A stretch of DNA of 64,000 nucleotides from Anastatus disparis (GCA_017163975.1 JAFFSR010000347.1:7058001-7122000); one strand, 5' to 3'; counted from the first letter of the stretch, positions 10,700-23,063 are shown. The notes: generated from the letters alone by a model not told the origin. Numbers and translations are program-made.

Positions 10700-12007
10700 A
10701 ATAGGTGATTTGGGTAATTTCGGGTTTAAATAGATAAGGAACGTTACAATTTTATCACATATAAAGTCGTGAAATATCAACAAAATCATGAAAGAAGTGT
10801 TTAAATACCTAATCTAAAATGTGGATTCGTGAAAAAATATGATGCGAATATTTGTAAATCTTATTTTTTTGACTTGATTGCATAATTAAATTCATAAATA
10901 AAGTTCTAGAATACAATTTTATAGTATAAATAATAATACAAAGTCTGCAAATGAGCTAAAATCAGTAAATAATGTCCAAAAAATGAGTTTTTTGCATTTT
11001 TAACTATGGCGCACCTCCAAGAATTATCTGAATAAATTCAGGCAAGTACTTTTAAACAAAATACCAGTTTTTTTGCAAGAACTGGCCCTGTACCACATTT
11101 CCCGTAAAAATAGGAAGGGTTTTAATTTTTTTCCATTCGTTTAGGTTATATAGCATCATCAAATCTTTATGAAAAAATTATAAATGATCTGTAACCATTT
11201 AAACTATAAGCACGGTTTTCTTGGGGTTTTTCTATCGACTAGATTCGGAGAAAAAAAATGAATAGTGAAAAAGTCTTTTTTTATGCTGTGGACAGGGGGA
11301 GGGGGGTCGTGATCTGCAAATATGGCAAAATCTATTTATTTTCAATCTAAAACAAAGTTACCAGGTCAAACAAAAATTTCAGGGACAGGACAATTTTGAC
11401 CATCTTAACGGGGGGTACTCTTTATACTGCTCTTAAATTATATTATTCTACACATCATATTTAATTTTCAGAAAGATTCCCCGTACCAAAAGCGAGATAT
11501 AGGGCTTTAAAGTTGCAAAGTTTAACACGTGATTCCTACAGTAAGCTTTTTCAGACAACATATTTCAAGACATAACTAAAAACCCTCTATTCAGATCTTT
11601 TTAAAAACTAATATGATATTTAAAATTATGAAGAAAATATTATGTAAAAAAATTTAAATAATCAACCGTATAGTTATTTAGTTATTGTAAATAGAAGCTC
11701 CTAAATTTTCGCTTCTGAAAAATGAACGAGGAAAGAAACAGAGAATCGTAGCTGCGGCGCTGCAAGCAAAGAACGTGAATTTAAACTTTCAAGTGAGGGG
11801 GGTTGAGAAAATACACAGAGCTATAATCGCAGCGCTGCCACTTTTATGGTACATTGCGTTTAAGTTTGTGTTCCCGTGTACCTATACAGTCCAAACATGT
11901 ATTGGTACGTGTGAACGTATAGTCACTGGCAAAAAGTTCTTTACAAAACAAGCGACTGTGTATACGCCACGTCATCTATATTTCACGTTAGACTTTTGAC
12001 ACTAACT
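10700..12007. other. Intergenic, no recognised gene
   Basis: AT-rich sequence with a few G-runs near 11290. A 74-codon frame at 11775-11999 (+) has no motif I recognise and probably arises by chance. Nothing else is supportable here. Confidence 0.4.
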
Positions 12008-12201
12008 GTTACATGCAGTGATGGATATCGAGGATGCTTTATACATTTATGTATATCTATATATTAGGATATCCTTTAGCCAACTTCAGAGTATACCGTA
12101 GAATTAGAGTATAAGCAGAATATAATATTCTGTAGTATATACTTTGAAGTTGGCTGTTGGATATCATATAAGCATCTTCGAAATCCATCACCGGTTACAT
12201 G
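12008..12201. mobile_element. hAT-type MITE with 8 bp target duplication
   Basis: The element (12016-12193) begins CAGTGATGGAT and ends in the inverted form ATCCATCACCG. It is bordered on both sides by GTTACATG (12008-12015 and 12194-12201). An 8 bp duplication and a CAGTG-like end are the standard hAT signature. Inverted arms extend about 85 bp around a short centre, and there is no coding capacity. It lies directly upstream of the decayed coding fragment that starts near 12203. Confidence 0.85.
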
Positions 12202-12792
12202 CCAACTACCTTAAAAGAAAATCTTAAAGACCTTGAAGTCTTATTAATTGTAGATTTTAGTGAAAATTGCAACTGTGAATACACCATTAAAATACATTCT
12301 GTTCACTTTGGCGCTGATCGAGAGCAGGTGTGTCTGCATACTGGCCACATCTGTTCAAAATCACTGTGTCAAAGATTTGCGTCTATTTCAGATTGCCTTC
12401 GACATGATACTTCTGCACTATTGACTTAATTAATAAATAGCTCAGATTTATATTTTTAAGAAATTGGAATCAATTACAATACTACGCGTCATGAGTGGTG
12501 GATCAAGCAGCTAATACAAAAATAAATCAATCTTCTATTTAATAATACTGTACTTCACAGCATATTATCCGCAAATCATAAATATTTTTCATGATTATAG
12601 TGTAGGAGGTCATGGCAAGAGTCAGGCAGAGAAAATTGGCAGTGCATTAAAGTCCACTGCGGATAATCGTGTAAAGCACAGTAAAAACATACCCCATTAT
12701 AATATATTCTCGAGTATTTTAAAATTCAAATGTACAGACATTCATGTGTCATGTGCAAAAATAAAAAATATTGAAAAATTGATCATCTTTTA
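12202..12792 (+). pseudogene. Decayed C-terminal part of the same unnamed multi-copy protein
   Basis: The frame at 12199-12429 contains VDFSENCNCEY, then IHSVHFGADREQV and HTGHI, and ends ISDCLRHD. A second piece at about 12605-12790 contains GGHGKSQAEKIGSALKST and continues to VSCAKIKNIEKL. I recall this motif order (DFSEN, EIxSVHFG, LHTG, SDxxxHD, GHGK, GALK) from an uncharacterised, widely repeated protein of insects and cnidarians. Between the pieces about 170 bp is missing or replaced. It includes an inverted copy (about 12549-12574) of the coding segment near 12660-12686. With 4405-5995 it probably made one reading unit before the insertions between them. Confidence 0.45.
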
Positions 12793-14464
12793 ACAAACGC
12801 TAAGATGAAAACAACGTAATGTTTCCAATTGGTGGCTCTAATCTAAAAATAGGCTCGAATATTTCACTAATAGTTTTTCGATACTTATAGACTAGGTGCT
12901 AGTCTAGTTCTAAATTGTGTTGAAAAAAAAATTGAAATACGTGTATCAGTATTTTTACGATTCTTTCCAAGCCGTGGCTCCAACCGAAAAACAGGTAACA
13001 ATATTTCATTATTGGTTTTTTTAGTACTTACTGACTAGATGCAGATCTAGTTTTGGATCCTATTAAATGAAAACATTAATATATATGTAACAGAATTTTG
13101 ACAGATTTTTCAAAGTTTTAGCTTTAACCCAAAAACAGCTTAGAATATTTCATTATTGTTTTTTTGATACTTACTAACTAGTTGAAAGTCTATTTCTGGA
13201 TTCTATTAAAAAAAAACATTGGAAAACATGTATCAGAATTTTCACAGATGTTTTCAAGTGGTGGTTCTAACCTAAAAATATGCTAGAGTATTTCATTATT
13301 GGTTTTTTTTTATACTTACTGACCAAGTGCAGGTCTAATTCTGGTTTTTATTAAGAAAAATTATTGAAATACATGTCTCAGAATATTTACAGATATTTCG
13401 AAGTGGTGGCTCTGAACTAAAACTAGGTTAAAATATTTTATCATTGGTTTTTTATACTCACTGACTAGTCGCAGGTTTAGTTCTGGATTCTATTAAATTA
13501 AATCATTGAAACACATGTATCAGAATTTTTACGGATGTTTCCAAGTTGTGGCTCTAACTCAAAAGTAGGTTTAAATATTTCATTATTGGTTTTTTTATAC
13601 TTTCTGTCTAGGTGCAGGTCTAATTTTGAATCCCTTCAAGAAAAAACATAAAATTACACATATCAGAATTTTAACATATTTTTTCAATAGTTGGCTCTAA
13701 CCTAAAAATAGGGTAGAATATTTCATTATTGGTTTTTTTATCCTTACTTACTAGGTGTAGGTCTAATTCTGGATTTTAGTAAGAAGAAACATTAAAATCC
13801 ACGTATCAGAATTTTTACAAATGTTCCAAGGCGGTGGCTCTAACCTAAATATATGTTAGAATATTTCATTATTGATTTTGTTATACTTACTGACTAGGTA
13901 CAAGTCAAGTTCTGGATTTTATTAGAAAAAACATTAAAATACATGCATCAGGATTTTTACGTATATTTCCAAGTGATAGCTCTAACTTGAAAATAGGTTA
14001 GAACATTTGATTATTGGTTTCTTGATACTTACAAACTAGGTGCAGGTCCAGTTCTGAATTCTATTGAAAAAAAGCACTGGAATACATATATGAAAATATT
14101 TACAGATGTTCCGGAGTGGTGGCTTTAATCTTAAAATAGGTTAAAATATTTCATTATTGGTATGTTTAATACTTACTGACTAGGTCTAGGTTTGGTTCTG
14201 GATTTCATTAAGAAAAAACTTTTAAATACACGTATCAGAATATTTACAGATGTTTCCAAGTGGTGGCTTTAACCTAAAAATAGGATAAAAAATTTCATCA
14301 TTGGTTTTTTTATACTTACTGACTAGATACAAATTTAGTTCTGGATTCTATGAAATGATAACATTAAAATACAAGTGTCAGATTTTACAGATGTTTCCAA
14401 GTACTGGCTCTTATTTAAAAATCAGGTTAAATATTTAATTTCTGGTTTTTTGATACTTACTGAC

Positions 14465-15144
14465 TAACAAGGAGAGTTTTTGACCTCCGAGAAACGGATT
14501 TGGCTGAAACTGCAGGATATGATTCTTTGATAAAAAAAAATCAACCCGCATTTTTTCTTTTGTGCTAATAGGACCTATGGACGGAGATATAGACATTTCT
14601 TCGAAAATATAAAGAAAAAAAGCATTTATAAGAACTTGAATAGCTAAATAATTAAAAATTTTACAGAAAAATGTATTAGAAAAAGAAAAAAGTGCAAGTT
14701 AAGACCTTCAATTTGAACCTTATTGCATTAAAAAAGCTTCTGCGGTTCAAAAGTTATGCTTAATTAAATATTACTACATATTTATTAATATTTTTAGCAT
14801 GTAACATTTGATCAAATTTTTACCCTATTTCATTAACAGTTTTGAATCACCTGTAACTTTTGAACCATATGAGATTTATTAATGCAACAAAGCTTAAATT
14901 AAAGTTTTTAACTTGTACTCTTTTTGATTTTTTATATAATTTTCTGTAAGATCTTTAGTTGTTTAGTTATTCGAGTTCTTATAAAGACTTCTTTTCACTA
15001 CATTTTCAAAGAAATGTTTATATCTTCGTCGATAGGGCCTATTAGCACAAAAGAAAAAACAAGGGTTAATTTTTTTAATAAAAAAATCATATCCTGCAGT
15101 TTCAGCTAAATCCGTTTCCCGAAGGTCAAATACTCTCCTTGTAA
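14465..15144. mobile_element. Fold-back MITE with TAA duplication, inserted in the satellite
   Basis: The 674 bp element (14468-15141) starts CAAGGAGAGT and ends ACTCTCCTTG. Its arms of roughly 300 bp include GCTGAAACTGCAGGATATGA and its inverse. TAA borders both ends, and joining the flanks gives GACTAAGTGCAGGT, one base from the satellite consensus. A 3 bp TAA duplication is typical of PIF/Harbinger-type (Tourist-like) MITEs. A frame on each strand across the arms is only a by-product of the palindrome. Confidence 0.85.
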
Positions 15145-15215
15145 GTGCAGGTCTAATTTCAGATATTTTCAAGACAAAACATCAAAATACTTGTATTAGA
15201 TTTTTCGCAGATTTT

Positions 15216-16420
15216 TAGGCACGACTGCTATACGGAAGTGCCTTATATTTTTGACATCGCGAAAAATGTAACCCTTTAAAATATGTTTTTTTATGATAAA
15301 AAACTTATTTTTATAGCAAAATAAGACTATTACGAGGCTTCCTTAAAATGTATGTATGGATGTATGTGTGTGAGAAATCAAGTTTATGAATTTTCTCGAC
15401 GAGTTTTAATCCGATCTGAATAATTCAAACGGGGAATTTTTTCAAATAATAACACAAGTAAACGTTCCTATTTTGAAAAAAATCGTTGGAAGCGTTTTTA
15501 AATAGGCGCCTTTTAAATGGTCAAAAAAATGGATTTTTGGTAATAACTTGAAAAATACGATTTTTTTTCAAAAAGTATATTGGATAAAAGTTATAGAAAA
15601 TAAAAAAATTAATCTTTTTTATATTACACATTATTCTCTGAAGTTAATATTTTTCAAATTGTTCATGAAAAATGTTGAAATTAAAGGCTTTTCAATGATA
15701 ATTTGATAAGTATTATTTTAAAAATAATATATATAGTATTAAAAAGATGTATCTTATTTTTTTCTATAAATTTTATTTAATATACTTTTTTTCAATATTC
15801 GTTTTTTTCAAGTTTTCACCAAAAAAAAATTTTTTTAACCTCTAAAGGGATAACTGTTTTAAAACCGCTCGAACGATTTTTTTTTAAACTGCCAATATTT
15901 ATTTGTATTATTGTTTCAAATCATCCCCGTCGGAATGATTCAGATCAAATAAAAACTTTATACAAAACTTTACTTTTAAGCTACTGAACTATTTTTTTTC
16001 TTATAACTTTTGATAGATTATCCTATCCAAAACTTTAAAAAGTATACATTAATGAAAATATGTCTTTTTCACATAACATAAATTTTTTTGAAATCAATCA
16101 ACTTAATTCACAAGAAAAATTTAAATAATTATAAATTTGTTTTTTCAAATAAATACAATAAATTCGAACCTCCTGTTGAAAGATGCGGTAAAAAATACAA
16201 CGAAAAAAAGAAATAAGATTAACTTTTAAGGCTTTTGCGTTTGTAAATGATTTGTTTTAATATTCTTTAATTATCAAATAGCGAGCGCGAAGCGCGAGCG
16301 TTTTCGGTCGTGCCTTATATGCAAGAAGTGGAGCTTTTTGCATGCCTTGCTTCGCTTCGCGATGCAAGGACCGAGGTGCGAGCCACAGCGGCCCAAAGGA
16401 CCGCTGTGGCGAGCTAGTTC
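15216..16420. mobile_element. Insertion in the satellite with a GC-rich right end
   Basis: The satellite stops near 15215 (CAGATTTTT) and resumes near 16415 (AATTGGTGCCTC). Between them lies about 1.2 kb of unrelated sequence. AGGCACGAC at the left has an inverted match CGTGCCT near 16310. The right 150 bp are unusually GC-rich, with GCGAGCGCGAAGCGCGAGCG-type palindromic sequence and a perfect hairpin CCACAGCGG/CCGCTGTGG around 16383-16409. No coding sequence is seen and the class is unknown. Confidence 0.55.
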
Positions 16421-17699
16421 TAATTGGTGCCTCTTTAAAATTGGTTAAAATATTTTATTATTAGTTTTTTGATCTACTGACTAGGTGCAGGTCTAATACT
16501 TGATTCTATTAAAAAAAACAATTGAATGCATAAATACGAATTTTCACAGACGTTTTTAAGTGATGGCTTTAACATAAAAACGTTAAAATATTTTATTATT
16601 GGTTTTTTAATACTCACTGACTACGTGTAGGTCTAATACTCCATCCTATAGAAAAAAAACTTCGGAATACACGTATCAGAATTTTTCAGATCTTTCCAAG
16701 TGGTAGTTCTAACCTAAAAATAGTTAAGAATATTCTGGTGTTGGTTTTTTAATACTCATTGACTAGGTGCAGGTCTAATTCTACTTATTATGAAAAAAAA
16801 CATTAATATACATTTCTCAAAATATTTACAAATGTTCGTAAGTAGTGGCTCTAACCTCAAAATAGGTTAGAATGTTTCATTATCTTTTTTGATAGCTATT
16901 GACTAGACGCAGGCTCAGTTCTGGATCCTATTAAAGGAAAACATTAGAATACATGTACAAGAATTTTTACAGATGTTTCCGAGTAGTGACTATGTTCTGG
17001 ATTCTATCGAATCAAAACATTGATATACACGTATAAGAATATTTACAGATTTTTCCCAGTGGTGGCTCTAACCTAAAAATAAAATGGAATACTTTATTAT
17101 GGCTTTTCGGATACTTACTGACTAGGTGCAGGTCCGATTCCGGTTTTTACTAAAAGAAAAAAGCATTGAAATACATATCCCAGAATTTCTACAGATGTTT
17201 TTAAGTGGTTTCTCAATTCTAAAAATAGGTTAGAATATTTTATTATTGGTTTTCTGATACTTACTCACTAGGTGCAGGTCTTATACTGGATTTTATTAAG
17301 AAATAACATTTGAATACATGTATGACAGTACTTACGGATGTTTCCAAGTAGTGTCTTTAACCTAAGAATAGGCCAGAATATTTCTTTATTAGTTTTTCGA
17401 TACTTACTCACTAGGTGCAGGTCTTATCCTGAATTTTACTAAGAAAAAAAATTTAAATACAGGTATCTGAATTTTGACAGATACTTTAAAGTGGTGGATC
17501 TAATCCAAAAATAAGTTAAAACACTCAATTATCGTTTTTCAAGTACCTAATTACATATTGTAGATCCGAATAATATCAGAGATAATTCTGGTTGGTGAAA
17601 TCTTGCATTCTAGATCAAGCTGACATATAAAAACATATCATAGAATTTTCTCTGATTTTTTCAGAGGTAGATCTAACCTAAAAGTAGCTTGAAAAAAAT

Positions 17700-18480
17700 T
17701 AAGGATACTTTTGTTATTGTAGTATTTATTGTAATTGTTTCCGTAATTTTGAAAAATGATTAATTTTATGCGATATTATTTATGCAGATATTTATATATA
17801 CAATTCTGTCGATAATTAATTCATATATACAGAAGTAATTTATATCTACACTCAATTACATGTTATTATTCAGCATTATCGCTGTCTTTTTCAATTACTG
17901 GATACGTTTTATCGAAATCGAATAATTTTTTAAGTTTATCAATAAGTCTAAATACTTCTGATAAATATCTACCATGCGATGAATTGTAAATCAATGCAGC
18001 AACTTCATAACAACATTCTATAGTTACCATTTGCGCATTCAGAACAATACCGTTCGATTCCATTCATTCCAATAGCATTAGCCACATATTGTACATAACA
18101 TTTATATGTTTTACTATTCGTATGTCGTGATCGAATTTTAAATTTCTTGTCGAATTGTTCTTTTAAATAACTTGATTTAAGTGTTACATCATCCTCGCAT
18201 GATGAATACTTATGAATAAATTATGAATAAGTACTTCATGGTTTTAAGCTAAAAAGTTTACAATACTTGTACTTTCTGTACAATTCATAGTAATTTATAT
18301 TAAATTAATTATGTCTAAACTTTCTACATTTACGTAAATATTTTATTCATCAATTAAAATTCGCAAAAATATTGAAACTAGTAAAGTACATTAACGGAAA
18401 TAGTCGAGTAAATAATTAAAATTGACATATTATGCTTTATTGAAAGAATAATATCTCATAAAGTTATTTATTTTAAGTAA
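17700..18480. other. AT-rich spacer with one unrecognised small frame
   Basis: A 65-codon frame on the minus strand (17866-18063) encodes a mixed-composition peptide with VTIECCYEVAALIYNSSHGR and a charged C-terminus. It looks more protein-like than most chance frames here, but I do not recognise it and see no upstream exon. The remainder is AT-rich, with a small palindrome around 18200-18240. Confidence 0.3.
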
Positions 18481-18486
18481 CAAAAG

Positions 18487-19800
18487 TATATTTATTTATT
18501 TATTTATTGAAAACCAGTACAAAATCCTACAGAGGCAAAACAAGTTTGCCTGTACATAGGGCTGGTGTAAAACTAAAAATAACTTACAAACTAAAATACA
18601 AACTTTTATAATATAAAATAAACAATAAAATGCAACAGCAATAAAATCTATGCCATGCGTAATTCAAAACGACATTATGATACTTTGATATAAAAACAAG
18701 ATATAAATCACTCTTCTTTACAAATTAGTTTTCACCCATTTTTTAAGTTTTTATTTGCTTGACCTTCTTAATAGATAATACTTTAAGTTCCTTTGGTAAT
18801 ACATTGAAAGTCTTGATTGCAACTATGTAACTATTCTTGTTACTTATAGTTTTATTCATTTTTGGTAATGGGATACTCTTGTTTCTGGTACAGGTTGCTC
18901 TGGTATTTAATATCAAATTTAATTTAATTTTTCATAATGATAAAGTAATGCTTCATTAACATATGATTGTTCAATACTAGGAGGTCTGTTACTGATTAAA
19001 AATGTGTTTTTACTAATAATCTTCAATAATATGCTTTGTAAACTCTGCAGCAGTTGTAAACAATTTTTATATGCACCACCCCCAAGCGATGATGCCATAT
19101 GTTGCCACACTATGGAAAAGTGCATAGTATAATATTATTAATACATCTCCAGTCATAAAACCAGAGAACTTTGCAAAAACATATGTCAGGTGTTTTGTTT
19201 TGTTAATGATATAGTTAATGTGGCTGTTCCATTTAATATTATAATCCAAAAACAATCCAAGACATTTACTTTTATTTACTCTGTTTATGCTGCAGTTATT
19301 AATTTTTATGCAAATTTCTTCTGGTACACTATCGCAGTAATTTCCGGAACACATGTAGACAGTCTTGTTTATATTTAGAGAGAGCTTATTAAAGTCCAAC
19401 TATTTAGCTACTTGCTTCAGATAATTATTCATCTTAATTTCTGCTTGTTTCCATGTGTTATCTGTAGAAATCACAGCCGTATCATTAGCATATGCTATCA
19501 AGCTATCCAATGGCATATCTATAAGAAGATCATTCATGCATAACAAGAATAACAATGGTCCAAGAATAGTCCCTTGCAGGACTCCAGTAGTTAATGACTT
19601 AGAGTCACTATTTATCCTATTGAGTTTAACAGTTTGTCTACGATTCGTTAGGTAAATTTTTAGTAGGTCCAATGCATTTCCTCTAATCCCATACTTGTAT
19701 AACTTATCTAATAGTATGCTGTGATCAACTGTATCAAACGCCTTAGCTAGATTAAGAAATACCACTATTATTGCTATACTTTTATCTGACAAAATAATTA
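18487..19800 (-). mobile_element. 5'-truncated non-LTR retrotransposon (LINE) fragment
   Basis: Read on the minus strand, reverse transcriptase sequence enters at about 19795 and runs to the C-terminal region near 18919. It is followed by a 3' untranslated part ending in an (ATAA)n tail at about 18487-18508. Insertion without the 5' end and a short-repeat tail are typical of target-primed reverse transcription. The protein type suits the Jockey/CR1 group of LINEs; the exact clade is not decided. Confidence 0.75.
18919..19792 (-). pseudogene. LINE reverse transcriptase, C-terminal part, inactive
   Basis: Motif A reads FLNLAKAFDTVDH, motif B region TGVLQGTILGPLLF and motif C YANDTAV. In active relatives these are F-D-L-x-K-A-F-D, GVPQG and (F/Y)ADD, so one catalytic aspartate in motif A and one in motif C have changed to asparagine. 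After a stop near 19400 the frame continues through the thumb and C-terminal region (KCLGLFLDYNIKWNSHI, YYALFHSVATYGIIAWG), shifts near 19080 and ends near 18919. Endonuclease and ORF1 are absent. The copy cannot be active, and the Asp-to-Asn changes fit post-insertion decay. Confidence 0.8.
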
Positions 19801-22690
19801 TAATAAAGTAATAAAACAGGATCTCATTTTTTGCGTAATGACATTTATAAAAGCAGAAAATAGTTAAAGCTCACCAAGTACCGCTGTTTTAATAACACAA
19901 ACAGGTAAGGGATGAACGAGTTCAAGTAGAAAACTAAAACAATCAACTTTTAGTTTTCATTTTGGAAGAAAATAATTCATACTATTCGTGCATGCGTAAA
20001 AAAATTTTAAATAGACAGATATTTAATTTTTAAAATTTTTGTGTCAATTTTAAGCAGATTAAAAAAAAATTCGATGCAAAGTATTTAAGAAAAAAAGAAT
20101 AAAATTATAGTTTTCAAACAGCTTTTATTTCAATTACGTAATACGAGAAATCAACAAATTTAATAAATTTTACGAGGTTTTGAAAACAAAATTTATAAGA
20201 AAAATCAATTATACTTTATGCAGATTTTTTAAATGAATTTATGATATATTTTCAAATAATTCGCAAATATCAGTATACACTATAAATTCGATTTAAAAAG
20301 TTTAACAAATCAAAAAATTAAGAAATTTCAAACTCTAGATATTCTTTAATAATTGTTTATACTTATTATTTAATTATACTAATTATTATACAGTAATTAT
20401 TTTATTCATAAATAGTATATTTGAACAATATTTTAATAATTTATATGATACAGTTAATAATATAATTAAATAAAATAAATGCAAATAGTATTGAAAAAAT
20501 TATCGGAGTACTTGTTTCATTATCGAAATTATCGAACACTTTCATTCCAATTAGAGTTATAATAATACTTTAGTTTAAGAGATTTTTTTATTCAATTGTA
20601 TTGATTTCAAAATTGAAAAAAGGAACTCGCTACTAATGTCTTAATGTATACGTATATGCGTATATACGTAAGATTTTTTATTTTGTGTATATTTTTAAAT
20701 AATAAACTAAAAACCAATCTAGTTTTATATCTCCACAATGTTTGAAATTTATGAATATTTAAAAAAAGTTCATACATTAATTAAAGAGAAGTTGGAATTT
20801 AATAGCATTTTTCGTATAAAAGTAGTCTGTTTTTTTAAAATATAGTACGGCAATTTTCGCTAGATAAAAGTATAAAAAGAAAATAAATTAATTTCCTTAC
20901 ATAGTTTTTAAAAATAATTGAACTAATTTAAATATCATTTAAAATATTTATACTTTCTTTATAACAACAAATATATATTTATTTGACCTATAAAATTTTT
21001 ATTTTTATCAATTTTTGTTCGAACACAATATAAGATTCTATTATGTCATAAAAGAAAAACATGCGCAAATAGTTTTTTGAGAAATTTTACATTTTCAACA
21101 TTTTTGAAGTCATAAATTCTTCTCAACTCGTTGAATAATTGTTTAAATAATAATTTTATAAACAGTAATGAGCTGTTGATTGTATTTATCACATTTCATT
21201 TTTGAAAACGTTCGATTTATAAATATTTTGCAGGATTTTATATGAAAAGAAATAATGAAACTTGTATCAGATTTATTTTTTTTCCATTTATGAGGAGCAA
21301 GATATTATTTTGTGATTGCTTTGATAAGTGAAAAAAACGGATAATCCTTTTGATTGCAAAAACAAAAAAAATTACTTTGAAATTTTTATTCATTTAATTT
21401 TCAGTAAATGTTTTACGATCTGTGAAATTCAATTATATTGTTCAAATAATTTTAAATATAAAAAATCTATATTTTCCAAAAATTTTTTTCTTAAAAAAAT
21501 TGAAAGTTTTTATGAATTTTCCTCGTTGCCGATGAAAGTTATTAGTTTTTTATAGAAAAACTAGAAAATAACCTACATAATATAATTCACAAAAATTCAT
21601 TACTATTTAAATTGCTATTTTTCTAACAAAGTATTTTATTAACTTACTATGTAAAATTTATGATTTTTAAGTATAAAGTACATTAAAAATTTTATTCAAC
21701 AAAGAAATTGAAAAATTACAAATATTTCATGAGTTTTAAGTCTAGATTACACCCTTAAAGTTTTTGTATATTCTGAATAATAAATGGAACATATTATACC
21801 TGACTTGCCGCAGTTCTCATTTTTTTAACAGTGCGAGTTATGTATGAAAGTTCATCTAATAAATTATCAAATAAATAAATATTTATGTATCTCATACTAT
21901 CGTAAAATTAACTAATATGTTAGTTTCCTTTCTCTCTCTCTTATTATTTCTATTAGAATTTATATTAATTTATTAACAAATAAACATGAAATACGATTGT
22001 GTTCAACTTTTTAAATAAGAAAAATTCGTTGTTTAAATGGCTATTATTCCCGCATGCTTTAACGGCTACGTTTCTTATAAGAGAAACTAATGTATGATAG
22101 CATTGACTGTAGTATATACTGAACTCATCTTATTCAACGTTGTTGCTCTGATGGCTTCATTTCGTAAATAATACCGCGTAGAACCTTATCGACTCCGTGT
22201 CTTTCGAGTCCAGAACGGAGCGCGTTTGTGAATTTTGACGGATCGTATCACACTTACCCCCAGCAGCTGTAGTCCGACGGTAGAGCTGTGCGCTATATAT
22301 ACTGTGAACTACTATGTTACGGTACCTATCTAATCTTGATGATTCCTTAATGAAACTGTATGCGTTGCGTATTTTGAATCAAACGGGTTAAGGGATAATA
22401 GAACGTTCATGATTTGACTTTTGTACTAATCTAGTTCAGGTCTTCCGAACAAAAGTGATTCAAGGACTTACGGAACTGCTAGAGCTCTGGATTTTTTTTG
22501 GAGAATATATTATATTAGTATTTGGTATTTTTTAATTTAATTTTTCACAACTTGGAATGTCAGTTTTAAATACATTCAAAGTCAGTTGAGTATAAAAAAA
22601 ACACCATAATAAAAAAAATAAATTTGTAATATTTTTGGAAAAAAATGTGAATTTTTTTTAATGACTCATTTACGCCATGAAAAAAGCAAT
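19800..22690. other. Long AT-rich stretch without recognised features
   Basis: No frame here looks like a conserved protein. A relatively GC-rich patch lies at about 22140-22330. I looked for a tRNA or promoter signature in it and found nothing convincing. A 75-codon frame at 21328-21555 (+) is Phe/Lys/Asn-rich, as expected by chance from AT-rich DNA. Confidence 0.4.
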
Positions 22691-22696
22691 AATAAC

Positions 22697-23063
22697 GCTT
22701 ATCACAGAAAATATTATTCAGGACAAAACATAACATAATTGTATAAACTATTCACAATTTGTACGACTAATGGATTCGTTATAGACGTAGCTAGACCTTT
22801 TAATACTAATTAAAATGATGCTCAGATCTTTGAAATCTTATTAGAAGATCGAAACGGACTAAGTAGTATTTTAAAGGAAGGAATATTTTTTTTTTCAGAC
22901 AGAAATTTTTGAGATGTAAAAGAAACTTACGAACAAAAAGGCTATAAAGTTTTTAAACCACCACAAGGAAAACAAAATTAGCTAACAACAAAAAAATTAA
23001 TGAGTCTTAATTAGTAACGAAAATTCGATAGGTCGTTGAAGCTGTCCACGGAAATCATCCACC
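22697..23063 (+). pseudogene. DDE_Tnp_4-type transposase relic (Harbinger/ISL2EU-like)
   Basis: Reading through several stops, the plus strand gives YHRKYYSGQN near 22700, then TNGFVIDVARPF, NDAQIFEILLED, SDRNF, VKETYEQKGYKVF, LVTKIR and VVEAVHG. This order (a C/T-T-D-G-Y-like start with Asp, NDA, a DRGF-like second Asp block, then a Glu in VVEAVHG) matches the nuclease core of DDE_Tnp_4 transposases. The first expected Asp of TDGY is Asn here. At least four in-frame stops and one frameshift are present. Neither the N-terminal DNA-binding part nor terminal repeats were found. Confidence 0.6.

Larger units (their letters stand above)
12818..17700. repeat. Satellite array, unit about 143 bp
   Basis: About twenty diverged units repeat the phases ACTGACTAGGTGCAGGTCTA, TCTGGATT, an A-run, ATGTATCAGAATTTTTACAG, TTTCCAAGTGGTGGCTCTAA and CATTATTGGTTTTTT. 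Spacing of the TACTGACT landmark is close to 143 bp (for example about 13314, 13457 and 13604). The array is interrupted by a fold-back element (14468-15141) and by a second insertion (about 15216-16420). The last units decay gradually to about 17700. Confidence 0.9.

Noticed and set aside
12549..12687. A separate MITE with inverted ends TACTGTxCTT and TGCGGATAAT
   Set aside because: The right arm is part of the coding remnant (TADNRVKHSKN region), so this is better seen as a local inverted duplication than as a mobile element.
14924..15172. Frames in the fold-back element at 14.5-15.1 kb
   Set aside because: They are read-through of the palindromic arms, and similar peptides occur in the opposite arm.
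22140..22330. tRNA or tRNA-derived SINE
   Set aside because: TTTCGAGTCC resembles a B box, but no matching A box or cloverleaf could be drawn.
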